The notes under the pieces: generated by a model
Database searches by the model: none
Seen by the model: the letters and a program-made list of their open reading frames with translations, nothing else
Told to the model about the DNA's origin: nothing
From: Haloprofundus halophilus
Lineage (GTDB): Archaea > Halobacteriota > Halobacteria > Halobacteriales > Haloferacaceae
Length of the DNA stretch: 64,000 bases
Direction: 5' to 3'
Assembly (NCBI RefSeq): GCF_003439925.1
Contig: NZ_QQRR01000002.1
Coordinates: 558,001 to 622,000 of the forward strand
Shown here: piece after piece, positions 52,383 to 61,175 of the stretch
Layout: each line of letters starts with the position of its first letter
How positions within the stretch are numbered: the stretch's first letter is position 1
Program-made: the position numbers and the translations under genes

Positions 52383-52631
52383 TCACTCGCTGGCGGTCAC
52401 GTACAGCATCGGACCGACGACCAACAGCGCGATGCCGAGAAACAGGTAGTGCACCGGCACGAGGTCGGTCGGCGTGAGCGCGAAGACGAGGCCGAACACG
52501 ATGAAGTTGATTCCCAGAACCCGGCGCGACCCCAGCGGTAGCGCCCCGAGGGTCAACACGACGAAGCCGAGCAGAAGCGCCTGCCCCACGTTGTAATTGA
52601 GCAGGAAACTGTCGATGATCTGCAGGAGCAT
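52383..52631 (-). CDS. Small membrane protein
   Basis: An 82-residue protein with three hydrophobic helices (about 15-30, 38-55, 60-78) and short loops. I do not recognise a family. It is downstream, on the same strand, of another small membrane protein (52675-52929) with a 43-base gap, so they may be co-expressed. Confidence 0.7.
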   Translation of the reverse strand: MLLQIIDSFLLNYNVGQALLLGFVVLTLGALPLGSRRVLGINFIVFGLVFALTPTDLVPVHYLFLGIALLVVGPMLYVTASE

Positions 52632-52674
52632 CCTTACCCGTAAGTGACCCGGAACTGGGCATTAAAGTTCCGTT

Positions 52675-52929
52675 CTACCGCTCGCCGCGCTCGCGCTCCG
52701 AGCGCTCGCGTTCGGAGGGGCCGGTGATGTCCAGCGGTCGAATCCAGCCGTACCAGAGCACGAACACCATCGCCCCGTAGCCGACCGCGAAGACGACTCT
52801 CCCGACGCCGTTGTAGCCGAGATTGCCCAACACCCATCGGACGACGCCGGTTCCGACGATGCCGGTGAACAGAATCAGTATCAGAAGCAAGTTGTCGTAC
52901 GTGATGAGTTCGTCGTCGCTGTCGGCCAT
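52675..52929 (-). CDS. Small membrane protein
   Basis: An 84-residue protein. Residues about 10-30 and 42-62 are hydrophobic helices; the C-terminus is highly charged (GPSERERSERERGER). No family is recognised. The ATG at 52929 (MADSDDELITYDN) is preferred to the longer frame, whose extra residues are Arg-rich and not acidic. Confidence 0.7.
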   Translation of the reverse strand: MADSDDELITYDNLLLILILFTGIVGTGVVRWVLGNLGYNGVGRVVFAVGYGAMVFVLWYGWIRPLDITGPSERERSERERGER

Positions 52930-53069
52930 ACCCACGGTTGGGTCTCGGCGCCCCTGAATCACTCGGTTTCGGGGGCGCGTTCCCGACTCGGCCGCTACCC
53001 CAACCGCTCCCGTGAGCGCCGGTCGCACGCCACCAGGAAGGCTTTGTACGCCGACTCCGACGCCATCGC

Positions 53070-54413
53070 ATGGATTACCGACCGCTACCGGAGGCGCATC
53101 GCGACGCCGTCCGGCGAACGCTCCAGTACGCGTTCCGCCCCGAGGCGGGGCCGGAACTCGACGACGACCCGCCGGAGCGCCCAGACAGTTACTCGCCTCG
53201 GGCGGTGTACGCCGACGCCGACGCGGGGACGCCCGACGACGCGCTCGACGCCGACGACATCCGCGCCGTCTGCGGCTGGTACAACTTCTCGATGTTGATT
53301 CGGGGTTCGACCCGTCGCGTCGGCGGCCTCGCCGCCGTCGCCTCGCCGCCGGAGACGCGCCGACAGGGCCACATCGGGTGGATGCTCGACGCGTTCCTCG
53401 GCGAACTCCGCGACGAAGACGTTCCGTTCTCCGCGCTCTGGCCGTTCGAGTACGCCTTCTACGTGCGGTTCGGTTGGGCGACGACGAACACCTACCAGCG
53501 AACGACCGTGCCGCCGGGCGAACTCTCCTCGGTCGTCGCCGACGCTGGCGACGCGGCCGACGCTGACAACGCAGACGACGCCGACGCTGATAACGCGGAC
53601 GACGCGGCCGACGCGAGCGGTCGATTCCGCCGCATCGACGTCGAGGCGTACGAAACCGTCGACGCCGTCCACCGCGAGGCGGCGACGGAGACGCTCGCGC
53701 TCAGACGGACCGAGGGCTGGTGGCGACACCGCATCTTCGACCGCTGGGGAACCGAACCGTACGTCTACGGGTGGGAGAACGCCGACGGCGACCTTCGGGG
53801 GTATCTCGTCTACACGGTCGAGAGAGACGACGCCGAGAACGAGAAGACGATGGCGGTCCGCGAACTCGTCGGCGTCGACGCCGACGCCGAGCGCCACCTG
53901 CTTCGGTTCTGCCGCGACCACGACTCGCAGGTCGACCGCGTCCGACTCGACGGACCGCTCGGCGGCGACCTGCTGTTCCGCCTCTCGGACCCCCGGGCGG
54001 CGACGGTCGAACGCCGTCCGGGACCGATGGTCCGCGTCGTCGACGTGGTCGACGCCGTCGAGTCGACGCCCGTTCCGGAGCACGAAACCGGCGCGGTCGT
54101 CCTCTCCGTCGTCGACGACCGCTGCGCGTGGAACGACGACACCTTCGAGCTACGCGCCGACGGGTCCGGGGTCACCTGCGAGCGAACCGACGCCGCCCCC
54201 TCGCTCCGTCTCGGTATCGGCGCGCTCTCGCAGATTCTCGTTGGGGCGCGCTCCGCGCCGCAGTTGCGAGACGACGGCCGACTCGAACTGCCCGACGGCG
54301 TCACCGACGCCGACGCGATGGAGGCGGGAGGGTCGACGGAGGCGGCGGAGGCGGTCGCGACGCTCGATAGTCTCTATCCGACGGAAAACGTGTTCCTGCA
54401 CGAGTTCTTCTGA
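53070..54413 (+). CDS. Eis-like GNAT N-acetyltransferase
   Basis: A 447-residue acetyltransferase with the Eis layout: a first GNAT domain with VGGLAAVASPPETRRQGHIGWMLDAFLGEL (acetyl-CoA loop RRQGHIG near 112), a second GNAT-like domain, and a C-terminal SCP2-like domain (LRLGIGALSQILVGARS) ending in FF, the catalytic carboxylate of Eis enzymes. Residues about 154-184 are an acidic Asp/Ala repeat insert (DADNADDADADNADDAAD). Target unknown; Eis relatives acetylate amines such as aminoglycosides. Confidence 0.88.
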   Translation: MDYRPLPEAHRDAVRRTLQYAFRPEAGPELDDDPPERPDSYSPRAVYADADAGTPDDALDADDIRAVCGWYNFSMLIRGSTRRVGGLAAVASPPETRRQGHIGWMLDAFLGELRDEDVPFSALWPFEYAFYVRFGWATTNTYQRTTVPPGELSSVVADAGDAADADNADDADADNADDAADASGRFRRIDVEAYETVDAVHREAATETLALRRTEGWWRHRIFDRWGTEPYVYGWENADGDLRGYLVYTVERDDAENEKTMAVRELVGVDADAERHLLRFCRDHDSQVDRVRLDGPLGGDLLFRLSDPRAATVERRPGPMVRVVDVVDAVESTPVPEHETGAVVLSVVDDRCAWNDDTFELRADGSGVTCERTDAAPSLRLGIGALSQILVGARSAPQLRDDGRLELPDGVTDADAMEAGGSTEAAEAVATLDSLYPTENVFLHEFF

Positions 54414-54442
54414 CTCGGCGCGCTCGGGTTCTTCGACTCCGC

Positions 54443-54745
54443 TCAGGTCTCGACGGTGTACCCCTGCTCGCGCAGGATGTCCGGCACTCGCTCCTTGTGG
54501 TTCCCCTGCAACTCGATGACGCCGTCCTCGACGGTGCCGCCGCAGGCGAGTTTCCGCTTCAGCGTCGAGGCGAGTTCCTTCAGGTCCGTGTCGCCCTCGA
54601 ACCCATCGACGAGCGTGACGGGTTTGCCGTAGCGCCGCGTGTCCACGGAGACGGTGAGCACCTGCTGGGTGCGCGCGAGGTCGTCGTCGATGCCGAGTTC
54701 GTCCGGGAGTCCGGAGATCGAACCGAGGTCTTTGTCCTTTGCCAC
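54443..54745 (-). CDS. SUI1/aIF1-family translation factor
   Basis: A 100-residue SUI1-domain protein: VLTVSVDTRRYGKPVTLVDGFEGDTDLKELASTLKRKLACGGTVEDGVIELQGNHKERVPDIL. It corresponds to archaeal aIF1/YciH, which helps select the start codon on the small ribosomal subunit. The GTG at 54745 is the start. Confidence 0.95.
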   Translation of the reverse strand: MAKDKDLGSISGLPDELGIDDDLARTQQVLTVSVDTRRYGKPVTLVDGFEGDTDLKELASTLKRKLACGGTVEDGVIELQGNHKERVPDILREQGYTVET

Positions 54746-54858
54746 AGTGTGTGTAGGCTGCCGCGCCTGAAGGCTCTGTTGTCAGGTGGCGAAGAGTATG
54801 CACAACCGACGACGGTGTGGCGAACGTTTTTGACTGAATGCGAATAATTCTGCCGTAG

Positions 54859-56049
54859 ATGTCTGTTGGTGAGGACGAAGAGTCCGAGCGTGCTGCGCTA
54901 CTCACCGAACTGCAAGAGTTTGCGCGGGAGATAGGTGAGACACCGACTCGGACGCGATTCAACGAAGAAGGTCCTCGGTCGTCGTCGCCGTACTACCGCG
55001 TCTTCGGGTCGTGGAACGACGCGCTCGAAGCGGCCGGACTGACGACGAACCACGAGAACGAGGTGTCCGAGGAGCGGCTGATTCGCGCGCTGCGAGAGTT
55101 GGACGATGAACTGGACCGACTCCCGAGATTCGAGGATATGGAGGAACGAGGAGAGTTTTCGGGACACACGTATCTCCGACGGTTCGGGTCGTGGAGCGAC
55201 GTAAAAGAAGCGGCTGGCTTGGAGAGTGAACGGCGAACGAGTCGGCGGATTTCGAGAGAGGAGTTGCGAGACGAGTTGGTTCGACTGGCGGAGGAGTTGG
55301 GAAAACCGCCGACACAGGAGGAGATGAACGAACTGGGGTCGTTTTCGCAGCGGCCGTACTATCGTGTTTTCGATTCGTGGTCAAGTGCACTGCGGGCTGT
55401 TGGCTTCGAACCAAATCATCAGAACGGCTACGAGGTGTCGACACTGGTAGCGGAACTACAGACGCTTGCTGACGGATTGGGGTATCCGCCGACGGTAGAA
55501 CAGATGGACGAGCATGGCCGGTTCTCTGCTCAGCCGTATCTCACCACATTTGGGTCGTGGTCTGCTGCCTGGGATGCTGCTGGGCTTCAGAAACGAGACG
55601 GTAACCCAGCGGGACGAGTATCTAGAGATGACTTGCTTAAGGAGCTAAACCACCTTTCAAACGAGTTGGAACGTGTACCAAGGCGAGGGGATGCTATCGC
55701 ACACGGCCGGTGGTCACATACACCGTTCGTCAGGGAGTTTGGCTCATGGAGTCGAGCACTCAATGCCGCTGGCTTCGAACCTCCGCGTGAAATAGACGGA
55801 GATGGGACTGTCACCTACTACGGGCCGCGGTGGTACGCGCAACGCCGTCGAACATTGGAACGTGACGGATACGAATGCCAACGATGTGGGATGAGCGATG
55901 AAGAGCATCGGGACACGCAAACTGGTGGACTCCATGTCCACCACAAAACGAAATTTAGGATGTTCGATGAGCCATCAGAAGCCAATCGGTTAGAAAATCT
56001 GATTTCTCTTTGTCGAGATTGCCATACCGAAGCAGAGCGAGAGTTGTAG
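54859..56049 (+). CDS. HNH endonuclease with homing-endonuclease-associated repeats
   Basis: A 396-residue protein. Five tandem repeats of about 60 residues share the pattern (L..LA.ELGRPPT...M...G.FS...Y.R.FGSW..AL.AAG): they end in SWNDALEAAG, SWSDVKEAAG, SWSSALRAVG, SWSAAWDAAG and SWSRALNAAG. They match the DNA-binding repeats of homing endonucleases. A C-terminal HNH nuclease follows: ECQRCG, LHVHHKTKFRMF, LCRDCH, with all metal ligands present. The GC content drops in the second half (26 of 60 bases are G or C at 55621-55680), unlike the neighbours. It may be a mobile or self-targeting gene or part of defence. Confidence 0.88.
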   Translation: MSVGEDEESERAALLTELQEFAREIGETPTRTRFNEEGPRSSSPYYRVFGSWNDALEAAGLTTNHENEVSEERLIRALRELDDELDRLPRFEDMEERGEFSGHTYLRRFGSWSDVKEAAGLESERRTSRRISREELRDELVRLAEELGKPPTQEEMNELGSFSQRPYYRVFDSWSSALRAVGFEPNHQNGYEVSTLVAELQTLADGLGYPPTVEQMDEHGRFSAQPYLTTFGSWSAAWDAAGLQKRDGNPAGRVSRDDLLKELNHLSNELERVPRRGDAIAHGRWSHTPFVREFGSWSRALNAAGFEPPREIDGDGTVTYYGPRWYAQRRRTLERDGYECQRCGMSDEEHRDTQTGGLHVHHKTKFRMFDEPSEANRLENLISLCRDCHTEAEREL

Positions 56050-56110
56050 TCTCTGTTTATGCGTAGCTCAAGGTACAAAAATAACGGAAAGTAGAGTCTA
56101 TTTGTTGAGT

Positions 56111-56521
56111 CTACGGTGCAGTGGATTCGGCGATGATGGTCGTGGAACCGCCGGACGGGTTCTCCCAAACAACCGTAACCTTATCTCCGGGACTCAATCC
56201 GCTAACCGTAGTAAGAGTCTCACCACTGCTAACTCGTGTGTCGCTGTACGTTACCGTTTCCTCTCCACCGTCAACAATGATTGAGAGTTCATCGGTGTTG
56301 ACAGTTGCTCCCCCAGCGTGCGAAATCGTGACTTCCGAACCGTCATTGTTGTAATTGAAGTCAAAACTCGCCTGTGGCGCATTGTTACCAACCTGATCCC
56401 CCAGTCCGAGGACGAACGTGCCGATGACAGCCGCGAGAATAACCGTAATCGCCACCATAAGTATAACACCTATGACAGGACTGACCGCACGTTCGTCGTT
56501 AAACAATTTCTTAATGTTCAT
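56111..56521 (-). CDS. Type IV pilin (DUF1628-type prepilin)
   Basis: A 136-residue prepilin. The conserved start NIKKLFNDERAVSPVIGVILMVAITVILAAVIGTFVLGLGDQV holds the class III signal with cleavage before AVSPVIG and the hydrophobic helix that forms the pilus core. The rest is a Thr/Ser/Gly-rich beta domain. The ATG at 56521 is preferred to 56536. The leader is long and structured, unlike most genes here. The DNA is poorer in GC than its surroundings. A prepilin peptidase is not in the window. It may affect surface adhesion. Confidence 0.92.
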   Translation of the reverse strand: MNIKKLFNDERAVSPVIGVILMVAITVILAAVIGTFVLGLGDQVGNNAPQASFDFNYNNDGSEVTISHAGGATVNTDELSIIVDGGEETVTYSDTRVSSGETLTTVSGLSPGDKVTVVWENPSGGSTTIIAESTAP

Positions 56522-56559
56522 GATTGTCTCGAACACACCGTCTGAGTAGAGGCACTGTA

Positions 56560-56609
56560 CCCCGCCATGCGGGGGACCCGTGTGCCCCGGGCGGTGACAC
56601 CCTGCCCGG
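56560..56609 (-). promoter_or_regulatory. Two hairpins in the pilin leader
   Basis: CCCCGC, loop CAT, GCGGGG (56560-56574) and CCGGGC-N11-GCCCGG (56587-56609) are perfect stems in the predicted 115-base leader of the pilin transcript. They may shape stability or translation. Confidence 0.55.
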
Positions 56610-56636
56610 ATACGTTCTGTCTCATTGGTGTGTCTT

Positions 56637-56652
56637 GTTCATCCGAATGAAC
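56637..56652. promoter_or_regulatory. Inverted repeat GTTCAT-N4-ATGAAC at the pilin promoter
   Basis: A perfect six-base inverted repeat between the TATA box and the expected transcript start. Likely a repressor site. Confidence 0.5.
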
Positions 56653-56656
56653 CCAT

Positions 56657-56667
56657 CCCATATAAAT
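56657..56667 (-). promoter_or_regulatory. TATA box of the pilin gene
   Basis: TTTATATGGG on the minus strand. A transcript would start near 56637, about 115 bases before the pilin ATG. Confidence 0.6.
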
Positions 56668-56847
56668 TTAGGGCTTGAATACTGTAGTCATAAACACAGT
56701 CATCGAAAGTTACCATCGGCTGTTGAGCGCTCTACATCCAGAATTTCGGAACAACGCGTCGGTTTCGTTTCGCCGAACTGACGGAACGTGAGTTCGAGCG
56801 CGGACGGCGAGTAGAGGTCGCCTACCGCGTCGAGCGCGCCGCTCGGT

Positions 56848-57087
56848 TCAGTCGTCGCGCGGTTCGCGTTCCTGCGCTTTCGCTCGCTCGACGCCGCGTT
56901 CGACGGCGTAGCGCAGTTGCGACGCGGTGAAGCCGCCGAGGTAGTCGTGGTCCCGGATGAGATGGTACTCGTAGTCGGCGGGCGTCACACCGATAAACAC
57001 CGTGTCGCAGCCGCAGACCTCGCAGTCCGGGATGTGGACGTCCGAGCGGGCGTCCGCCGGGTCGTAAAACGACGGCGAGTCGCTCAT
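56848..57087 (-). CDS. Small zinc-finger-like protein
   Basis: A 79-residue protein with a putative C2H2-type site: CEVC (near 22-25) and, about 17 residues later, HLIRDH (near 42-47). The end is a helical region with FTASQLRYAVERGVERAKAQE. Small zinc-binding proteins with this look are frequent in haloarchaea, mostly of unknown role; DNA or protein binding is plausible. Confidence 0.75.
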   Translation of the reverse strand: MSDSPSFYDPADARSDVHIPDCEVCGCDTVFIGVTPADYEYHLIRDHDYLGGFTASQLRYAVERGVERAKAQEREPRDD

Positions 57088-57228
57088 CGGTCCCCTCCCG
57101 TAGGCCGCTTCGTCGCGTCGGTTCCCCCCGTCTCTACTCGTGCGCTCCGCAGGTGTCTCATGCAGTTTCTGTCGTTCATCGGAAGGTGGCTGTAGTAGGT
57201 CTTTTGTTCTGAACTGTCCGCTCGTCGG

Positions 57229-58044
57229 TCACAGAACCGCCGCTCCGCGCGGCAGCCACTCGCGCTCCGTGCATCTGGCGACCGAACTCTCGGTGACCAG
57301 TGTCGGCTCTTCGACGTCGTCGTCGAAGCGGTCCGGGTCGGCCTCGACGAGTTCCAGTCCGGAGGTGAACGTCGACCCGCGGCGTCCGAAAACGCTCACG
57401 ATTCCTCCGGCGCGTCGCTCGTCGTCCGGCGTCTCCCGGGGGTCGGGGAACCGGTCGCGGATCGCCTGCGCGCTCGCCGCGAGGTGTTCGGCCGCCTGTT
57501 TCTGCGACCAGCGGCTCTCGCCGTGGTAGATGTCGGCGTACGACTCGTCCGGACAGACCGCCGAGTGCTCGGGAGACTCGTACTGAATCGTGTTCTCGAC
57601 TACCTGTCCGTGGACGAACCGCGCGTTGATCGTACAGCAGCGCGGATACCGGAGGACGACCGGAAAGAAGGTCAGATTCGAGACGGAGTACAGCTGCTGG
57701 AGCCGCCACAACGCCTCGGAGAGATACCCCGCGAGCGCCGCCCGCCCGTCGGACCGCTCGCCTTCGAGGTACGCGTGAGCGACCGACTCGTACTCGTCGC
57801 CGACGAACCGTTCGAGCGTGGTCTCGTAGCTGGTTTTGATGCGCTCGAACTGCTGGTCGCACGCCTCGTGAACCGACGCCCGCGGGTCGGCGACCATCTC
57901 GGCTTTCCGTTCGAGTCCCTCCGCGACTCGCCACATGTTGCGGTGGAACTCCAGTTCGGCCTCGACGCTCGGCATCGGGAGACGAATCGCTCGTCCGTGG
58001 AACAGGCTGGTCCGCTCGGGGGGAGTCGCGTCGAGATGCCGCAT
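57229..58044 (-). CDS. Protein of unknown function
   Basis: A 271-residue acidic protein that I cannot assign. It is mainly helical in the first half (VEAELEFHRNMWRVAEGLERKAEMVADPRASVHEACDQQFERIKTSYETTLERFVG) with several aromatic and cysteine residues in the middle (VVLRYPRCCTINARFVHGQVVENTIQYESPEHSAVCPDESYADIY). A GTTGATACC box about 27 bases upstream of the ATG at 58044 supports the start. The long plus-strand frame opposite (57484-58464) is rejected as antisense. Confidence 0.65.
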   Translation of the reverse strand: MRHLDATPPERTSLFHGRAIRLPMPSVEAELEFHRNMWRVAEGLERKAEMVADPRASVHEACDQQFERIKTSYETTLERFVGDEYESVAHAYLEGERSDGRAALAGYLSEALWRLQQLYSVSNLTFFPVVLRYPRCCTINARFVHGQVVENTIQYESPEHSAVCPDESYADIYHGESRWSQKQAAEHLAASAQAIRDRFPDPRETPDDERRAGGIVSVFGRRGSTFTSGLELVEADPDRFDDDVEEPTLVTESSVARCTEREWLPRGAAVL

Positions 58045-58321
58045 CGTCGTCCTCGCTCGTCAGTCCGGCGGTATCAACCTGTCCATTATCCTGACCCCCG
58101 GCGTGGTTGGCGAACGTCGTCGGTGCTCCCGGCTACGGCTGCACGAGCGAGTACAGAACCGACGCTACCCCCGTTTCCCCTCTTTCCTCCTCTTTCCCCT
58201 CCGCTATCGTCGACCGTTCGGTCACCGCCGTCGACGCTCAGTTCTCCGCTCCCCTCGTCCGCGAACCGGCGACACGTTCCGGAGAACGCAGGCTTATCGA
58301 GGGTTTTGTCGTGTGTGAGCT

Positions 58322-59737
58322 ATGAGCAAGCAAACGGCGTTCGACTGGGTCGACGAGAACGAACCGCGCCTCGTCGACGTCGCGGAACGTATCTGGGAGA
58401 CGCCCGAACTCGGGCTTCACGAGGAGCAGTCGGCGGCGACGCTCGTCGAGTTCCTCGAAGGTGAGGGGTTCGAGGTCGAACGCGGCGTCGCCGGGATGCC
58501 GACGGCGTTCGTCGCCGCCTACGGCGAGGGCGGACCAAGAGTCGGCATCCTCGGCGAGTACGACGCGCTCCCGGGGCTCTCACAGAAGGTCGAAGCCGAA
58601 CGCGACCCCGTCGAGGAGGGCGGCCCCGGCCACGGGTGCGGCCACAACCTCTTCGGCACCGCCGGGGCGGGCGCGGCCGTCGCAGTGAAGGAAGCCATCG
58701 ACGAGTCGGGACTCCCCGGGACCGTCGTCTTCTACGGCTGCCCGGCCGAGGAGACGCTGGTCGGGAAGACGTACATGGCCCGCGCGGGCGTCTTCGACGA
58801 CCTCGACGCGGCGCTGACGTGGCACCCGGGCGACCTCAGCACGCCGCGGATGGCTTCGTCGAACGCGCTCGACTCCGTCATGTTCACCTTCGAGGGCGAG
58901 GCGGCGCACGCGGGCGGGTCGCCGGACTCGGGTCGGAGCGCGCTCGACGCGGTCGAACTGATGAACACCGGCGTCGAGTACATGCGCGAACACATCTCCG
59001 ACGACGCGCGGATGCACTACGTCATCACGGACGGGGGAGAAGCCCCGAACGTCGTCCCCGCGGAGGCGACGGTGTGGCACTACGTCCGCGCGCCGGACCG
59101 CGAGGAGGTCGAGCGCAACACCGAGTGGCTCCGCGACATCGCCGAGGCGGCGGCGCTGATGACGCAGACCGAGGTCACCGAACGGTTCCTCACGGGCTGT
59201 TACGACTACCGCGCCAACGACGTCGTCTCCGACGTCATCTGGCGGAACATGCAGGCTGTCGGCCCGATTCCGTACGACGACGCCGACTACGAGTTCGCCG
59301 CCGAGCTCAAGGCGACCGTCCCCGACGACCGAATCGAGTCGGGGCTCTCGACCGTCCCCGACGAACTGTACGACGAGATACGCGAGAAGTCGCTACATCC
59401 CGAACCCGTGGAGCCGTTCGACCGCGACCACCAGACCCACGGCTCGACGGAAGTCGCCGACGTGAGTTGGATCACGCCGACCGGCCAGTTCACGGCGGCG
59501 ACGTGGCCCGTCGGCGCGCCCGGCCACTCCTGGCAGGTCGTCGCCGCCAACGGCGACTTCGGGCTGAAGGGCGTCGCGTTCACGGCGAAAGTGCTCGCCG
59601 GGGCGACGTACGACCTGCTGACGAGTCCGGAGACGGTCGAAGCGGCGCGCGAGGAGTTCGAGACGGAGATCGGCGGCGACGCCTACGAGACGCCGCTTCC
59701 GGAGGACGTCGAACCCCCGTTCGACGTGACGACGTAG
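58322..59737 (+). CDS. M20-family amidohydrolase
   Basis: A 471-residue metallopeptidase-fold amidohydrolase, closest in pattern to AbgB/p-aminobenzoyl-glutamate hydrolase. The metal site appears in GPGHGCGHNLFGTAGAGAAVA (His/His near 100-105) and the dimerisation domain in EAAHAGGSPDSGRSALDAVELMNTGVEYMREH. It would hydrolyse an N-acyl amino acid or peptide; the substrate is open. A GCTTATCG box about 27 bases before the start supports a leaderless transcript. Confidence 0.92.
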   Translation: MSKQTAFDWVDENEPRLVDVAERIWETPELGLHEEQSAATLVEFLEGEGFEVERGVAGMPTAFVAAYGEGGPRVGILGEYDALPGLSQKVEAERDPVEEGGPGHGCGHNLFGTAGAGAAVAVKEAIDESGLPGTVVFYGCPAEETLVGKTYMARAGVFDDLDAALTWHPGDLSTPRMASSNALDSVMFTFEGEAAHAGGSPDSGRSALDAVELMNTGVEYMREHISDDARMHYVITDGGEAPNVVPAEATVWHYVRAPDREEVERNTEWLRDIAEAAALMTQTEVTERFLTGCYDYRANDVVSDVIWRNMQAVGPIPYDDADYEFAAELKATVPDDRIESGLSTVPDELYDEIREKSLHPEPVEPFDRDHQTHGSTEVADVSWITPTGQFTAATWPVGAPGHSWQVVAANGDFGLKGVAFTAKVLAGATYDLLTSPETVEAAREEFETEIGGDAYETPLPEDVEPPFDVTT

Positions 59738-59796
59738 GCTCGCGTCTCGATACCGTGTTTTAACTCGCCCAACGCTGTTCTCTCGGTAGACAACCC

Positions 59797-60831
59797 ATGA
59801 AGAGCGCCACACTGACCGACACCCGGACGCTGGAACTCAGAGACGGACAGCGACCGACTCCGGGGTCGGACGAACTGCTCGTCGCGGTCAACGCCTGCGG
59901 CGTTTGTGCGACCGACGTTCACATGTACAGCGGTTCGCTCTCCGTCGACTACCCGTTGGTTCCGGGTCACGAGTGCGCCGGTGAAATCGTCGCCGTTGGC
60001 GACGACGTCGGCGACGGCGGCGCCTTCACGGCGGGCGACCGCGTCGCCATCAACCCCTCCGTCCCGTGCCACGAGTGCCGGATGTGCAAATCCGGACGCG
60101 AGAACCTCTGCACCGACCTCACGTCGATAGGCGGGGCGGCGAAACACACCGTCGACGGGGCGTTCGCCGAGTACGTCTGTGCGCCGGCGGCGAACGTCGA
60201 ACGTATCGGCGACCTCGACTACCGGACCGCGGCGTTCGCCGAGCCGTTGGGTTGTTGCATCAACGGTCTCGACCAGATCGATCTGACGAGCGGCGAGACG
60301 GTCGTCGTCGTCGGGGCCGGGGCTATCGGCTTGCTCCTCGTCGGACTGCTCCGGACGAGCGGTGCCGGAGCCGTCGTCGTCTCCGAACCAGTCGCCGAGC
60401 GCCGGGAGGCGGCCCTCGAACTCGGGGCGGACCACGCGGTCGACCCGACCGAGGGGGACCTCGAATCGACGGTCGACGACCTCGTCGGGCCGGTCGACGT
60501 CGTTATCGAAGCGGTCGGCGTCCCGGCCCTCGTCGAGCAGGCGCACGCGCTCACCGGACCCGGCGGGCGGACGCTCGTTTTCGGCGTCCCGCCCGAGGAC
60601 GCGACGGTCGAACTTCCGGCGTTCGACCTGTTCTTCGAGGAGCGAGAAGTTATCGGGACGTACTCGCTCACGCCCGACACGTTCGCACGAGCGGTGAGGC
60701 TGCTCCAGACCGGCCGCGTCGACGTCGACGCGCTCGTCACCGACGAGTTCGGTCTCGACGAACTCGGAACGGCGTTCGACCAGATGGAGAACCGCGAGGG
60801 ACTCAAGAAGATGGTGTACCCGCAGCGGTAG
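59797..60831 (+). CDS. Zinc-dependent medium-chain alcohol dehydrogenase
   Basis: A 344-residue MDR dehydrogenase. The catalytic zinc site includes Cys in NACGVCATDVHMY (near 35) and PGHECAGEIV (near 57); the structural zinc site is PCHECRMCKSGRENLC (four Cys, near 89-105), and the Rossmann motif is VVVVGAGAIGLLLVGL near 170. It probably oxidises a sugar alcohol or polyol with NAD(P)+. It lies 59 bases after the amidohydrolase gene on the same strand. Confidence 0.93.
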   Translation: MKSATLTDTRTLELRDGQRPTPGSDELLVAVNACGVCATDVHMYSGSLSVDYPLVPGHECAGEIVAVGDDVGDGGAFTAGDRVAINPSVPCHECRMCKSGRENLCTDLTSIGGAAKHTVDGAFAEYVCAPAANVERIGDLDYRTAAFAEPLGCCINGLDQIDLTSGETVVVVGAGAIGLLLVGLLRTSGAGAVVVSEPVAERREAALELGADHAVDPTEGDLESTVDDLVGPVDVVIEAVGVPALVEQAHALTGPGGRTLVFGVPPEDATVELPAFDLFFEEREVIGTYSLTPDTFARAVRLLQTGRVDVDALVTDEFGLDELGTAFDQMENREGLKKMVYPQR

Positions 60832-60974
60832 AACGGCCGAGACGGGTCGCACCCGTATCGTCGACGTGTCGTGGACGTACCGTGGACGCGTTACGGACGG
60901 TAGAACGGTCGCTATCGGGTGTGGGAACGAGATTAGTTGGCTGGGGAGTATGCGGCCCTTCGTCGCCAAAGGGA

Positions 60975-61048
60975 TGGGCCAACGCGGATTTGAACCGCGG
61001 ACCTCCCGGTTATCAGCCGAGCGCTCAACCTAACTGAGCTATTGGCCC
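60975..61048 (-). tRNA. trnI: tRNA-Ile (GAT anticodon)
   Basis: Read on the minus strand from 61048, the gene has a seven-base acceptor stem (GGGCCAA/TTGGCCC), a D arm AGCTCAGTTAGGTTGAGC, anticodon stem CTCGG/CCGGG with loop CTGATAA, and T arm CCGCGGTTCAAATCCGCG. Anticodon GAT reads isoleucine codons. The discriminator is A and CCA is not encoded. It has no intron. A TATA-like CTTAAACA (61081-61088) lies about 35 bases upstream. Confidence 0.97.
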
Positions 61049-61080
61049 AACTGAGCGCATTCAGTAGTTGCGCGGTGTTT

Positions 61081-61088
61081 TGTTTAAG
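61081..61088 (-). promoter_or_regulatory. TATA-like box of tRNA-Ile
   Basis: CTTAAACA on the minus strand, placing the transcript start a few bases before the mature 5' end. Confidence 0.55.
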
Positions 61089-61175
61089 GGTTTCTGTTTC
61101 GCCCAACGGCGGTAGGCCGTGGCACTGCCGTCTTTCGATTATCGGCGGTCTATTTTGCCGCCACTCGCCGGAGAA

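Larger units (their letters stand above)
56522..56847. other. Pilin leader and gene-free AT-rich gap
   Basis: About 325 bases. The left half is the pilin promoter and leader described separately. The right half (about 56680-56847) has no gene; I see only AT-rich sequence near 56690-56770 and nothing recognisable. Confidence 0.5.

Noticed and set aside
54859-56049. The HNH protein as an intein or an intron-encoded homing endonuclease
   Set aside because: It is free-standing with its own start and stop; the flanking aIF1 and pilin genes are intact and unrelated.
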